From: Pedobacter psychroterrae
GTDB taxonomy: Bacteria > Bacteroidota > Bacteroidia > Sphingobacteriales > Sphingobacteriaceae
DNA length: 64,000 nt
NCBI RefSeq assembly: GCF_004331695.1
Contig: NZ_SJSL01000002.1
Location: 868,001-932,000 of the forward strand
Reading direction: 5' to 3'
Positions 1 to 9,704 of the stretch are shown piece by piece. The notes below the pieces were generated by a model. It saw only the letters and a program-made list of their open reading frames with translations, made no database searches and had not been told where the DNA came from. Numbering within the stretch: position 1 is the first letter of the stretch; the number at the start of each line of letters is the position of its first letter. The translations under genes and the position numbers were made by a program.

Positions 1-34
1 ATGCTGATGACAATACGCCGGAAATGTCTCTGGA

Positions 35-679
35 TTAATCTCTTTTACAGTATTGTACTTTTAAATCGTCTGAGATCTCCTGGGTGATCTTTATAATGTC
101 ATCGGGAGTATCATAGTTGTTGATGATCACTTTATTACATTCGTTTTTGTAGGGCAAAAGGAATTCCTTGTAGGCGGGAACTACGTGGTTGTGCCATTTA
201 TATAGTACATCATCTTCCGGATAGCCGCGTTCCATACCATCGCGTTTTATCCTTCGGCGAAGCGCAACATTTTCTTCTGCATCCACAAAAATCTTATGGT
301 CAAGTAATGCAGCAATCTCTTTGAAATGGAGGATGAAGAGTCCTTCGACAATGATGATAGGAGCGGGATTGATTTCCAGTATCTTGACTATGGCAAGTGG
401 GTTATTAAAATTGTATTCCTTCTTATACACCGCCTCACCCTTCACCAGCTGATTGATGTCTCGCAGGAACTGATGGTCATCAATGGTAGATGGCAGATCA
501 AAATTATATAGCTTATTTTCTTCCTGGGTCATTTCCCCTGCGGGGATATAATAATCATCCTGAGATACCAATGTCACCTCATCATTCTTGAAATGGTGGA
601 GGAAACAATTTAAAAAGAAGGTCTTACCTGAGCCGCTACCGCCCGCAATACCAATGATGAAAGGTTTATTTTTGTTCAT
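35..679 (-). CDS. udk: Uridine kinase
   Basis: Phosphorylates uridine/cytidine to UMP/CMP with ATP or GTP in the cytosolic pyrimidine salvage pathway. The 214-residue length is normal for Udk. A Walker A P-loop (GIAGGSGSGKT) sits at about residues 10-20, and a DDYY segment near residue 41 fits the nucleoside-binding part of the family. The start codon lies inside the 3' end of the upstream LysM gene (14-bp overlap, same strand), so the two are very likely co-transcribed. Only 34 bp follow its stop before the window edge, and no further gene can be called there. Family assignment is firm; substrate preference is inferred. Confidence 0.93.
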   Translation of the reverse strand: MNKNKPFIIGIAGGSGSGKTFFLNCFLHHFKNDEVTLVSQDDYYIPAGEMTQEENKLYNFDLPSTIDDHQFLRDINQLVKGEAVYKKEYNFNNPLAIVKILEINPAPIIIVEGLFILHFKEIAALLDHKIFVDAEENVALRRRIKRDGMERGYPEDDVLYKWHNHVVPAYKEFLLPYKNECNKVIINNYDTPDDIIKITQEISDDLKVQYCKRD

Positions 680-1829
680 TCTCCTGTCCGCCGTATGTTA
701 TGTTGCAAAAAAACCGTTTGTCCAGCGCACCCAGTGCATCGGCAACCGCTTTTGTCATTACAATGATCACATCTTTTGTAGTTTCATTCTCCGTAAATTT
801 ACCAACAACCTTTGCAAAGGTCACTCTGTTGCTCATTGGATTGGTGATTTTTATGATGCCGCCAATTGGAGCTGTGCGGTGCAGCACAAGCATCTTTGTA
901 GGGTCCAGATCAGGATCAGTGATCCAGGTGGCAGTTCCTTTTTCATCAATCTCATTTAAGCCGTATCTGCTGGCAGGCAACCTTAATGCAGGTTTCTTAA
1001 GCGTGGAGTCTGTCTTGTCGTCGTCATCTGCCGTGGTTGGCGGTACGTATGCTTGTTTGACAGGATATTGTCCCTTGATCAGTAACTTCTGGCCTACGCG
1101 CAGACCGTTGTCTGTAAGGTTGTTTTTGGCCTTCAACTGATCAATGGTCAATTTATAGCGGGTAGCAATGGAATAAATGGTTTCATTGGATGCCACAGTA
1201 TGTTCCACAAATTCTTCTGACGGCACTGTTGCCGGAGGGGCTGCTATGGTGACAGGTGCAGCAGCAGGTTTGCTGACCTGCTGTATTTGTTTGACGGGTT
1301 CTGGTTTTACTGTGGTGGTCACCACAGGTTGGGTTACCGTTTCAACTGGCGTTGTTTCCTCAGCTATATTGTTGGCCGGTATCTTTAGTATTTGACCTAT
1401 CTGCAGGTTGATAGACCTAAGGTTATTGATCCTTTTTATTTCATTGACTGTGGTGCCGTATTTTTCAGCCAGCATGTTCAGGTTTTCTTTCTTTTGGACA
1501 GCATGTTCAATAAGATTGCCTTCCGGGGGTGCTTGTGTGGTTGCTGTACTTGGGGTAGCAGGCGTTTTTTCTGAAAAAGGAAGGTTGGTAGGCACCTTGA
1601 TAATTACCCCTATTTGCAGGTATTTATTATCATTGAAGGCCATGATGTCTTTCGGTGGGATGTTGTATCTTCTGCCAATAGAATAGTAAGTGTCTTTAGC
1701 AACTGTTTGGTGAACGATAACTTTTTTGCCATTGTTATTTTCAATCCCTATAGAATCTCTGGTGTTTGCGTTGGCTATCGTTAGGTTTATTAGTACAGCA
1801 AAAAAAGATAAAATATAAAGTTTATACAT
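666..1829 (-). CDS. Secreted protein with three LysM domains
   Basis: Probably a periplasmic or surface peptidoglycan-binding protein. A signal peptide (MYKLYILSFFAVLINLTIANA) is followed by three LysM repeats: about residues 40-85 (KDTYYSIGRRYNIPPKDI), 110-155 (NLNMLAEKYGTTVNEI) and 215-260 (ETIYSIATRYKLTIDQL). They are separated by Pro/Thr/Val-rich linkers. A C-terminal domain of about 100 residues carries no motif I can name. The ATG at 1829 is preferred over the ATG at 1856 because it begins directly with the hydrophobic signal sequence. It overlaps udk by 14 bp. The partner ligand and role are not shown by the sequence. Confidence 0.85.
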   Translation of the reverse strand: MYKLYILSFFAVLINLTIANANTRDSIGIENNNGKKVIVHQTVAKDTYYSIGRRYNIPPKDIMAFNDNKYLQIGVIIKVPTNLPFSEKTPATPSTATTQAPPEGNLIEHAVQKKENLNMLAEKYGTTVNEIKRINNLRSINLQIGQILKIPANNIAEETTPVETVTQPVVTTTVKPEPVKQIQQVSKPAAAPVTIAAPPATVPSEEFVEHTVASNETIYSIATRYKLTIDQLKAKNNLTDNGLRVGQKLLIKGQYPVKQAYVPPTTADDDDKTDSTLKKPALRLPASRYGLNEIDEKGTATWITDPDLDPTKMLVLHRTAPIGGIIKITNPMSNRVTFAKVVGKFTENETTKDVIIVMTKAVADALGALDKRFFCNITYGGQENEQK

Positions 1830-2015
1830 TAATGTTCTGATAAAATTAATAGGCAATAATACGAATAATATAACGAACCCTTTAAATGATGGTTGTCTTA
1901 TAAACGCTCAGTACGACCTACTATTGTCTTCAGGGAACATTTTTGAAACCAATTCAATTTAGGGTTGTTGTTATTACATGTGCTTATCAAGGCAACAAAA
2001 TAAAAAATAAATATC

Positions 2016-2495
2016 ATGGATGCAAAAGAAATAAGTTTAAATGAAAAAGAAGTAAAACCCGTAGTAGATATGCTGAATGAATATCTGGCGAATTACCACA
2101 TTCATTATCAGAAGTTAAGAGGTTGCCACTGGAATGTAAAAGGCAATAATTTCTTTACTTTACATATCAAATTTGAAGAGTTATATACCAATGCACAGCA
2201 AACTATTGATGAAATTGCAGAACGTGTGCTAACACTTGGTAAACCACCACACAGCCGTTTTGCTGATTATATAAAAGAATCTAAAATAAAAGAAATAAAT
2301 ACCATCGGCATGAAAGACATGGATATGGTAGACGCTATTTTGGAAGATATGGCCGTGCTGATCCAGCTGGAGCGTGATGTGATGGAAGAAAGTGACAAAG
2401 CGGGGGATGATGGTACCAATGATATGGTCAATAAATTCATGCAGTTTAAAGAAAAAACTACCTGGATGCTGAGATCATTTGCCGGAAAGAAGTAA
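2016..2495 (+). CDS. dps: Dps-family ferritin-like protein
   Basis: A dodecameric mini-ferritin that oxidises Fe(II) with peroxide and protects DNA. The 159 residues match the family length. Inter-subunit ferroxidase ligands are visible: His of HWNVKG, His of FFTLHIKF, and Asp/Glu of the IDEIAERV helix. The N-terminal tail is short and acidic/lysine mixed, so DNA binding is uncertain. It stands alone with about 160 bp upstream, where I see no island-type FNR box, and lies 20 bp before the UbiD gene. Assignment is firm. Confidence 0.93.
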   Translation: MDAKEISLNEKEVKPVVDMLNEYLANYHIHYQKLRGCHWNVKGNNFFTLHIKFEELYTNAQQTIDEIAERVLTLGKPPHSRFADYIKESKIKEINTIGMKDMDMVDAILEDMAVLIQLERDVMEESDKAGDDGTNDMVNKFMQFKEKTTWMLRSFAGKK

Positions 2496-2500
2496 GCTTG

Positions 2501-2508
2501 TATCTTTG
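2501..2508 (+). promoter_or_regulatory. Candidate -7 box before the UbiD gene
   Basis: TATCTTTG matches the Bacteroidetes -7 consensus TAnnTTTG and ends 7 bp before the ATG at 2516. If used, the transcript would begin at or next to the start codon (near-leaderless). No clear -33 TTTG element was seen, so this is tentative. Confidence 0.4.
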
Positions 2509-2515
2509 ACCTGTA

Positions 2516-4345
2516 ATGGGATATAAAAGTTTAGCAGAATGCGTTGCAGATCTTGAAAAGCATGGTCACTTGCTTCGTATTAAAGAAGAAGTGGATCCTT
2601 ATCTCGAAATGGCAGCGATACACCTTCGTGTATATGAGCAAAGAGGACCGGCATTATATTTTGAGAACATAAAAGGCAGTAAGTTCCCGGCAGTTTCCAA
2701 TCTGTTTGGAACACTGGAGCGATCGAAATTTATGTTTCGGGACAGTCTGCCAAAAGTGGAGCGACTGGTAAACCTTCGTTCAGATCCCGTAAAGGCGTTA
2801 AAAAATCCTTTTAAGCTTCCTGCTATCGGATTTACCGCATTGACGGCACTTCCTTTGAAACAAAGCCTTTTTAAGAACACATTTGAGAAAACGACCATTA
2901 GCGAGTTGCCGCAAATAGTAAACTGGCCGATGGACGGTGGTCCATTCATCACTATGCCACAGGTTTATACAGAGGATGTGGATAAACCCGGGATACTAAA
3001 TGCCAATCTGGGTATGTACCGCATCCAACTGGGAGGAAACGATTATATACCTAATAAAGAAATAGGTTTGCATTATCAGATCCACAGAGGGATTGGGGTG
3101 CACCAGTCTAAGGCCAATGCAAAAGGGCAACCGCTGAAAGTAAGTATTTTTGTGGGCGGTCCGCCCTCGCACCCACTCGCTGCAGTGATGCCGCTGCCTG
3201 AGGGCTTATCAGAGATGACTTTTGCAGGTGCTTTAGGCAACAGAAGGTTCAGGTATTTTTATGATGAAGAGGGCTTCTGCATTTCAGCAGATGCTGATTT
3301 TGTGATCACAGGTACTGTCTATCCACAGGAAAATAAGCCTGAAGGGCCTTTTGGGGATCACCTTGGTTATTACAGTCTTACGCATCCTTTTCCTTTGATG
3401 AAGGTTCATCAGGTGTATCATAGAAAAGATGCGATCTGGTCGTTTACTGTGGTAGGGAGACCTCCGCAGGAAGATACCAGTTTCGGGGCATTGATCCACG
3501 AAATAGCAGGATCGGCACTGCCCAAAGAAATACACGGTTTGAAAGAAGTAAATGCCGTTGACGCTGCTGGCGTGCACCCTTTGCTGTTCGCAATAGGCAG
3601 TGAAAGATATACACCTTTTCTGAAAGAACGGAGGCCGCAGGAGATACTGACCATTGCAAACCATATACTTGGGAAAAACCAATTGAGTCTGGCAAAGTAT
3701 TTATTCATTGCGGCAAGGGAAGATGATGAAAGTTTGGGTACACATGACCTTTCTGCTTTTATGCAGCATGCGCTTTCAAGAATGGATTTTGGCAGAGACC
3801 TGCACTTTCATACCCAAACGACCATCGATACGCTTGATTATAGTGGAGATGGCTTGAATAGCGGTTCTAAGGTTGTATTTGCTGCGGCAGGAAATGTAAA
3901 ACGTTTATTGGCTGAACACCTTCCTGAGGGGCTCACATTATCCTCAGGATTTATAGCCAGGTTAGCCATCCCCGGAGTGCTGACCCTAAGCGGAAACCAA
4001 TATCAGACCGCCGAAAAAACTCAACAGGAGATTGATCTGCTGAATACAAATTTAAAGGGGCAGGACCTAAGCGGTCTGGCACTGATCGTGCTTTGTGATG
4101 ATGCGGATTTTACTGCTGAAAACATCAATAACCTGGTTTGGATTACTTTTACGCGAAGTAACCCTGCTATGGACATACATGGTATCGGAGCTTTTATAAA
4201 AGACAAGCATTGGGGCTGTAGTGGTCCTATAATTATTGACGCCCGTAAAAAACCACATCATGCGCCAGAATTAATTAAAGATGAGGAAGTGGAACGTAAG
4301 ATCGGGCGATTTTTTGTTGAGGGAGCGGTATTGCATGCAGGTTGA
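2516..4345 (+). CDS. UbiD-family decarboxylase
   Basis: A prenyl-FMN-dependent aromatic acid (de)carboxylase; in Bacteroidetes this family is usually linked to menaquinone biosynthesis. The 609 residues are the usual length of the long Bacteroidetes form. Visible signatures are NLGMYRIQ (near residue 165), HYQIHRGIG, VFVGGPP-type segments, and EGPFGDHLGYYS (near residue 280). The last contains the acidic pair of the UbiD Arg-Glu-Glu/Asp catalytic network. It follows dps by 20 bp and ends at a strong bidirectional terminator shared with the convergent porin gene. The exact substrate is inferred, not shown. Confidence 0.85.
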   Translation: MGYKSLAECVADLEKHGHLLRIKEEVDPYLEMAAIHLRVYEQRGPALYFENIKGSKFPAVSNLFGTLERSKFMFRDSLPKVERLVNLRSDPVKALKNPFKLPAIGFTALTALPLKQSLFKNTFEKTTISELPQIVNWPMDGGPFITMPQVYTEDVDKPGILNANLGMYRIQLGGNDYIPNKEIGLHYQIHRGIGVHQSKANAKGQPLKVSIFVGGPPSHPLAAVMPLPEGLSEMTFAGALGNRRFRYFYDEEGFCISADADFVITGTVYPQENKPEGPFGDHLGYYSLTHPFPLMKVHQVYHRKDAIWSFTVVGRPPQEDTSFGALIHEIAGSALPKEIHGLKEVNAVDAAGVHPLLFAIGSERYTPFLKERRPQEILTIANHILGKNQLSLAKYLFIAAREDDESLGTHDLSAFMQHALSRMDFGRDLHFHTQTTIDTLDYSGDGLNSGSKVVFAAAGNVKRLLAEHLPEGLTLSSGFIARLAIPGVLTLSGNQYQTAEKTQQEIDLLNTNLKGQDLSGLALIVLCDDADFTAENINNLVWITFTRSNPAMDIHGIGAFIKDKHWGCSGPIIIDARKKPHHAPELIKDEEVERKIGRFFVEGAVLHAG

Positions 4346-4379
4346 TCAGAAGAAATACATAGTTAATCAATTGACTATA

Positions 4380-4420
4380 AACAACAAAAGCCGGATCATG
4401 TCCGGCTTTTGTTGTTTATA
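4380..4420. terminator. Bidirectional hairpin terminator
   Basis: A near-perfect inverted repeat (AACAACAAAAGCCGGA, 5-nt loop, TCCGGCTTTTGTTGTT) lies between the convergent UbiD and OmpP1 genes. The A-rich left arm and T-rich right arm allow Rho-independent termination on both strands. Confidence 0.85.
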
Positions 4421-4436
4421 ACGAGCATTCAGGTAT

Positions 4437-5930
4437 TTAAAATCTTACACCAAAAGTTAAGAATACATTGTTTCTTATAGTTTTAATATTGGCTACAGGT
4501 TCTTCCGGAGCACTTGCAGGTCCCACCTCATAAGGAGATAGATCTGTATTCGTTTCCATGCGCTGGTAGGCAAGATCCAGGTAATAATTGTTGACACGAT
4601 AACCCAGACCACCAGTATAAAAGTTGGTGTCAAAGTAACCGCTGTCATCATCTTTTATAGCGCTTCCGTTCAATCCATATCCGCCTCTAAGACTAACCTG
4701 GCTGTTTACTTTGTATTCTGCACCAAGCCGGTAGTTTACAGCACTTTTGTAACTGTTTCTCACAATGTTGTTTTCTTCCATAATGGTTTCAGGTTCGCTT
4801 CCCTGATCGGTTGAAAAACGAATAGAACTGTAGTCGACGAAATCTACATCAGCAGAAATCAGGGCTTTACCTGCTACTACGTAACTGGCCCCAAGGGCAC
4901 CTTTTAAAGGCGTACGAACCCGGTAATTAAAAATATAATTAACTGGTTGATTGGTATAAGTCCCTGGGTTGCTACCCGTGGTGATCCTCGAATCAACCAC
5001 GAGCGTAGTATTGTCCTGGATAAACAACCATGAAGGAGATTGCAGGGTGGCGCCAATTCTAAAATTATCAGCAGGGCGGAAAATAACCCCTAAGCGGGCA
5101 TTATAGCCAGAGCCTGTTGTCTCCTGGCTTTGACGCATGGATAGGCTGTAATCCGAAGCTTCGGTTACATTGTACCCCGACTCCACAAATTCGCTGTCAT
5201 TGATGTATCTTACGTTGACCAATCCTACACTCGCACCAATATATACCTGATTAGAAATGTTTATTGCTCCTGAAGCGGTCAGTTCGGATGTGGATCCTGA
5301 TCTGACTTCATTCTTCGCCTGGTCATTATTAACATCTGTTTGAGGAAAGTATCCATCGGCATCATGTCCGATAATGAATCCCTCATAGGCCATCTGTGGC
5401 AAGCCTGCTCTTAGCTGGTCTGGTTCAAGTCCAGTGCCGTTAGCCAATTCACTGAAATAGTCAGCAATGGAATTCTTTGGATTTCGGCCTTCGTAGTTAA
5501 ATTCTGCACCAAAATCATTGTTCCTGTTATAACCAATTCCAAATACCGTACTGATTACCCCTTTTTGGGCATCCTGTCCTTTCATCCTGAAAGTAGGGCT
5601 GTAGAATACTACACCAATATTGTTTAAGTTCAGCCGGTCTTTAGTGGATTCTACCTGTGTGTTAAGATAGGTAGATTTTCCCATCATGCTGTTGAATTCA
5701 GGTGTTAAGCTAAATTCGGATTTAGTGAAGAGGCCAAGTCCTGCGGGATTACCGCCCAAAGAACTCATGTCGCCGCCAACACCTATTTGTGCACCGCCCA
5801 TGGCTTTAAATCTTGCCGAACTCCCAAAGTTTGTCTGAGAGAATTTTAGCGCATCCGGGGCGTAGCTTTGGCCATATAATGTGCCTGTAGTAGCAGCAAT
5901 TGCTACTATCGATAGCATCAGTCTTTTCAT
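4437..5930 (-). CDS. OmpP1/FadL/TodX-family outer-membrane transporter
   Basis: A beta-barrel of the FadL family, which passes hydrophobic compounds across the outer membrane. The 497-residue protein has a signal peptide (MKRLMLSIVAIAATTGTLYG) and the FadL-type N-terminal segment (SSARFKAMGGAQIG, GNPAGL). Regularly spaced amphipathic strands run through the body, ending in FLTFGVRF with terminal Phe for BAM recognition. It is 57 bp downstream of the Gly/Tyr-rich lipoprotein gene, with a hairpin between them. Substrate unknown. Confidence 0.88.
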   Translation of the reverse strand: MKRLMLSIVAIAATTGTLYGQSYAPDALKFSQTNFGSSARFKAMGGAQIGVGGDMSSLGGNPAGLGLFTKSEFSLTPEFNSMMGKSTYLNTQVESTKDRLNLNNIGVVFYSPTFRMKGQDAQKGVISTVFGIGYNRNNDFGAEFNYEGRNPKNSIADYFSELANGTGLEPDQLRAGLPQMAYEGFIIGHDADGYFPQTDVNNDQAKNEVRSGSTSELTASGAINISNQVYIGASVGLVNVRYINDSEFVESGYNVTEASDYSLSMRQSQETTGSGYNARLGVIFRPADNFRIGATLQSPSWLFIQDNTTLVVDSRITTGSNPGTYTNQPVNYIFNYRVRTPLKGALGASYVVAGKALISADVDFVDYSSIRFSTDQGSEPETIMEENNIVRNSYKSAVNYRLGAEYKVNSQVSLRGGYGLNGSAIKDDDSGYFDTNFYTGGLGYRVNNYYLDLAYQRMETNTDLSPYEVGPASAPEEPVANIKTIRNNVFLTFGVRF

Positions 5931-5955
5931 TTTAATATGTATAAGAGTTTGAATT

Positions 5956-5981
5956 ATCCTGCAGTATCGTAACTGCAGGAT
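5956..5981 (-). other. Perfect intergenic hairpin
   Basis: ATCCTGCAGT, 6-nt loop, ACTGCAGGAT forms a perfect 10-bp stem between the lipoprotein gene and the OmpP1 gene. There is no T-tract on the minus-strand exit side, so it may be a processing or attenuation structure rather than a full terminator. Confidence 0.5.
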
Positions 5982-5987
5982 CGTTAA

Positions 5988-6953
5988 TTAGCCTCTGCCA
6001 GCCCTTGCAGGTCTTGCGGAACTACCGCTGCCACTGCTGCTGCTTGAACCCCTGCTACTTTCAGTCCTTGCCGGAGGGGGAGAACTTGGCCTGCTTTCAG
6101 TTCTTGCCGGTCTGGCAGATTCTGTTCTTGCAGGAGCTTCAGTTCTTGCCGGCCTTGCTTGCTGAGCCGGAGGTCTGGTAGTTTCCGCACGTGAAGGTCT
6201 GGTGGAACTACCTCTGTCTACTCTTGATGGCGCATTTGCGTCAGGATTGTAGCGTTCAGACCTGGTTCTGCCAGGAATCACGTTTCCATTAGCATCGGTT
6301 CTTACTACCGAGCTTCTTGGATTACCATATCTTGAGTTATATCCCACACCGTCTTCTCTTCCCAAACGTGGTCTTGAACGGTAATCAGGTACATTGGTGG
6401 TCCTGCCTGTATAGTAACCACCACCGTAGAGGCCTCCGCCATAATATCCGCCACCATAGTAGCCTCCGCCCATAAAGCCGCCACCATAGTAATTGTTCCA
6501 TCCCCAGTTATTATAACCCCAGTTGTTCCATCCAAAGCCTAATCCTAAGCCCCAACCCATGTTGTTATATCCCCATGGCGAATGCATGTAACCCCAGCCC
6601 ATGCCACCGTAACCGCCCCAACCGAAGTCAGAATTCCAGCCACTGTAATAGTATGGGTCGTAGTAAGTCCGCCATGGACTTGCATAGTAAAATCTGTTGA
6701 TCCTTGAAGAATAATCCTGATCGTAATAAGGATCACTTGTACCGTAGTAATCATCCTCGTTATATGCAGGTTCTTCTTGTTGTTGACTTTGAGCTACAAC
6801 TACTGGCGCCGGAGTATATACTTTGGCCGTCGCCGTGGTGTTATAAACATCATCATCACTGTTAGATTGCTGTGCCATTCTGGGCGCAGAGCATGACGTA
6901 ACAACTATCGTTGTCAGGGCAAGCATACTTGTCAATAAATGGATAGGTTTCAT
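5988..6953 (-). CDS. Gly/Tyr/Asn-rich lipoprotein, function unknown
   Basis: A 321-residue lipoprotein: signal peptide with lipobox ending TSCSAP (Cys near residue 21), then an acidic linker. A low-complexity segment at about residues 85-185 is dominated by Gly, Tyr, Trp and Asn (runs such as GGYYGGGYYGGG). The C-terminal third is basic and disordered, rich in Arg, Pro, Ser and Ala with repeated ARTE/RPAR units. Such proteins upstream of proS in Pedobacter relatives are often mislabelled vitellogenin by low-complexity matches. It is divergent from proS. No enzymatic motif is visible; a surface or matrix role is only a guess. Confidence 0.75.
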   Translation of the reverse strand: MKPIHLLTSMLALTTIVVTSCSAPRMAQQSNSDDDVYNTTATAKVYTPAPVVVAQSQQQEEPAYNEDDYYGTSDPYYDQDYSSRINRFYYASPWRTYYDPYYYSGWNSDFGWGGYGGMGWGYMHSPWGYNNMGWGLGLGFGWNNWGYNNWGWNNYYGGGFMGGGYYGGGYYGGGLYGGGYYTGRTTNVPDYRSRPRLGREDGVGYNSRYGNPRSSVVRTDANGNVIPGRTRSERYNPDANAPSRVDRGSSTRPSRAETTRPPAQQARPARTEAPARTESARPARTESRPSSPPPARTESSRGSSSSSGSGSSARPARAGRG

Positions 6954-7003
6954 AACTATTTGTGTTGTTTGTGTGTTGCAATTTTTTTGTAGGTATAAAT
7001 TTA

Positions 7004-7011
7004 TAAATTTG
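7004..7011 (+). promoter_or_regulatory. Candidate proS promoter -7 box
   Basis: TAAATTTG matches TAnnTTTG, with a TTTG at 6986-6989 as a possible -33 element. It lies 47 bp before the proS ATG in the divergent region. The spacing to the -33 element is slightly short, so confidence is moderate. Confidence 0.45.
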
Positions 7012-7058
7012 TAGCCTACGATACAAGTTATTTAACACAAAAAACGTTCCAACGAGAC

Positions 7059-8531
7059 ATGAGCAAAGGTATTACAAGTAAAAACGAAGATTATTCCCAG
7101 TGGTATAACGACATTGTTATAAAAGCCGACCTGGCCGAGCATTCATCTGTAAAAGGGTGTATGGTCATAAAACCCTATGGATACTCCATCTGGGAGAAGA
7201 TACAGGCGGTTTTGGACCAAAAATTTAAAGATACCGGACACAGTAATGCTTATTTCCCATTATTCATCCCTAAGTCATATTTCTCCAAGGAAGCGTCACA
7301 TGTAGAGGGCTTTGCGACAGAATGTGCCGTTGTGACACACTATCGTCTTAAAAATGATGGGAATGGCAACATCATCGTTGATGAAACTGCGAAACTGGAA
7401 GAAGAACTGATCGTTCGGCCTACTTCTGAAACGATCATCTGGAATACTTATAAAGGATGGATCCAGTCGTACAGGGACCTGCCTTTGCTAATCAACCAAT
7501 GGGCTAATGTCGTAAGGTGGGAGATGCGTACCAGGTTATTTCTGCGTACTACAGAATTTCTGTGGCAGGAGGGGCATACTGCACATGCTACAGCAGAGGA
7601 AGCAGTAGAAGAAACAAGGAAAATGCTGGATGTGTATGCAGATTTTGCAGAAAACTGGATGGCAGTACCTGTAGTAAAAGGGGTGAAGACGGCTAACGAG
7701 CGTTTTGCAGGAGCCTTAGATACGTATTGCATAGAGGCATTGATGCAGGACGGAAAAGCCTTGCAGGCAGGAACTTCACATTTCCTGGGACAGAACTTTG
7801 CCAAGGCATTTGATGTTAAGTTTACCAATAAAGAAGGCAAGATAGAGCATGTTTGGGCAACGTCATGGGGGGTATCTACCCGTCTAATGGGTGCGCTGAT
7901 CATGGCACATAGCGATGATGCGGGTCTTGTGCTTCCGCCAAAACTGGCGCCTATACAAGTGGTGATCGTTCCGATCTACAGAAGTGAAGAAGAACTTGCC
8001 AAGATTTCTGTATTTGTGGATGAGCTCATGCCTAAATTAAAACGCCAGGGTATTTCAGTGAAATATGACGACCGTGATACACAGCGTCCGGGCTTTAAAT
8101 TTGCAGAATATGAATTGAAAGGTGTTCCCATCAGACTGGCGATTGGCGGCAGGGATATGGAAAATGGTACGGTAGAGCTGGCCCGCAGGGATACGCGCGA
8201 AAAGCAGACGGTACAGCAGGAAGGCCTGGATATTTTTATTCCGCAACTGCTTGAAGAGATCCAGCAGAATATCTATAGTAAAGCACTGAATTTCAGGACT
8301 GAACACATTACTGATGCCGATTCTTATGAGGAGTTCAAGACGATTCTGGATGGTAAAGCAGGCTTCGTTTCAGCCCATTGGGACGGAACACCGGAAACAG
8401 AGCAAAAGATCAAAGAGGAGACCAAAGCAACCATCAGGTGTATACCTTTAGATAATAAACTCGAAGAAGGGGTTTGTATCTATTCCGGAAAACCGTCTAC
8501 ACAAAGAGTATTATTTGCACGTGCATATTAA
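7059..8531 (+). CDS. proS: Proline-tRNA ligase (short, archaeal/eukaryal type)
   Basis: Charges tRNA-Pro with proline. The 490 residues fit ProS without the bacterial INS editing domain. Class II motif 2 is visible as [20 protein letters not shown] near residues 150-170, followed by HTAHAT. The anticodon-binding domain begins near residue 290 (PIQVVIVPI), and the protein ends in the aromatic tail VLFARAY. A divergent promoter region separates it from the lipoprotein gene. It is followed after 10 bp by a PLP enzyme, so they are probably co-transcribed. Two tRNA-Pro(TGG) genes lie 13 kb away in the same window. Confidence 0.96.
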   Translation: MSKGITSKNEDYSQWYNDIVIKADLAEHSSVKGCMVIKPYGYSIWEKIQAVLDQKFKDTGHSNAYFPLFIPKSYFSKEASHVEGFATECAVVTHYRLKNDGNGNIIVDETAKLEEELIVRPTSETIIWNTYKGWIQSYRDLPLLINQWANVVRWEMRTRLFLRTTEFLWQEGHTAHATAEEAVEETRKMLDVYADFAENWMAVPVVKGVKTANERFAGALDTYCIEALMQDGKALQAGTSHFLGQNFAKAFDVKFTNKEGKIEHVWATSWGVSTRLMGALIMAHSDDAGLVLPPKLAPIQVVIVPIYRSEEELAKISVFVDELMPKLKRQGISVKYDDRDTQRPGFKFAEYELKGVPIRLAIGGRDMENGTVELARRDTREKQTVQQEGLDIFIPQLLEEIQQNIYSKALNFRTEHITDADSYEEFKTILDGKAGFVSAHWDGTPETEQKIKEETKATIRCIPLDNKLEEGVCIYSGKPSTQRVLFARAY

Positions 8532-8541
8532 TTGATAAGCT

Positions 8542-9681
8542 ATGAAATTCGCAACTAAAGCCATACATGCAGGACAGGAGCCTGATCCTACTACAGGAGC
8601 TGTTATGACACCGATATACCAGACTTCTACGTACTGGCAGAAATCTCCGGGCGACCATAAGGGATTTGAATATTCAAGGGGGACTAATCCTACTAGAAAA
8701 GCTTTGGAAGCTTGTCTGGCCGCATTGGAAAATGCCAAGTACGGACTCGCTTTTTCAAGCGGAATGGGGGCCACAGATGCGGTATTGAAATTATTAAAGC
8801 CTGGCGATGAAGTAATCACAGGTAATGATCTTTATGGAGGTTCTTATCGCATATTTACCAAAGTTTATGAGAAATATGGGATTAAATTCCATTTCATAGA
8901 TTTCTCTAAACCGGAAAATATGCTGGCGTATGTGAATGAGCGGACTAAACTTGTCTGGATAGAAACACCTACCAATCCAACAATGCAGATTATTGACATT
9001 GAAGGGGTAGCTAAGATCAGCAAGGCGAATAATCTTATCCTTGCAGTAGACAATACATTTGCCTCTCCTTATCTGCAAAACCCAATGGACCTGGGAGCGG
9101 ATATTGTCATGCATTCAGTGACCAAATATATTGGCGGACACTCGGATGTGGTAATGGGAGCTTTGCTGGTCAACGATGATCAGTTATATAAAGATCTTTG
9201 GTTCATTTACAATGCCTGTGGTGCGACACCTGGCCCCCAGGATGCGTTTTTGGTATTGAGGGGAATTAAAACCCTGCATCTGCGCATGAAAGCACATTGT
9301 GAAAATGGCGAACAGGTAGCTAAATTCCTTAAAACCCATCCTAAGATTGATAAGATCTACTGGCCGGGCTTTGAAGATCATCCCAATCACGATATCGCTA
9401 AAAAGCAAATGCGTGGTTTTGGTGGCATGGTATCGGTTACTTTGAAAGATGCTGATCTGCAGGAGACATTCCGTATTGCTTCTTCATTTAAAGTATTTGC
9501 GCTGGCAGAGTCGCTGGGTGGGGTGGAGTCGCTGATCAACCATCCGGTATCTATGACGCATGGCTCTATTCCTAAGGAAGAGCGTGAAAAGGTAGGGGTA
9601 ACTGATAACTTGCTACGCTTAAGTGTAGGGGTAGAGGATATTTCAGACCTGCTGGCAGATCTGGAACAGGCGCTTGCTTAA
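8542..9681 (+). CDS. Trans-sulfuration PLP enzyme (cystathionine gamma-synthase/lyase type)
   Basis: A cytosolic PLP enzyme of the Cys/Met metabolism family acting on cystathionine-type substrates. The 379 residues are typical. The PLP lysine sits in HSVTKYIGGHSDVVMG near residue 196; SSGMGA (near 74) binds cofactor phosphate; EYSRGTNPTR near residue 48 is the substrate-site Tyr/Arg segment; and SLGGVESL is present near the C terminus. Sequence alone does not separate gamma-synthase from gamma-lyase. It follows proS by 10 bp. Confidence 0.9.
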   Translation: MKFATKAIHAGQEPDPTTGAVMTPIYQTSTYWQKSPGDHKGFEYSRGTNPTRKALEACLAALENAKYGLAFSSGMGATDAVLKLLKPGDEVITGNDLYGGSYRIFTKVYEKYGIKFHFIDFSKPENMLAYVNERTKLVWIETPTNPTMQIIDIEGVAKISKANNLILAVDNTFASPYLQNPMDLGADIVMHSVTKYIGGHSDVVMGALLVNDDQLYKDLWFIYNACGATPGPQDAFLVLRGIKTLHLRMKAHCENGEQVAKFLKTHPKIDKIYWPGFEDHPNHDIAKKQMRGFGGMVSVTLKDADLQETFRIASSFKVFALAESLGGVESLINHPVSMTHGSIPKEEREKVGVTDNLLRLSVGVEDISDLLADLEQALA

Positions 9682-9704
9682 TCTGATCATTTAAAAATAA
9701 GCTA

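Noticed and set aside
1..34. Gene downstream of udk
   Set aside because: Too short to show a start codon or motif.
7448..7903. 151-codon open frame opposite proS
   Set aside because: Shadow of the strongly conserved proS gene.
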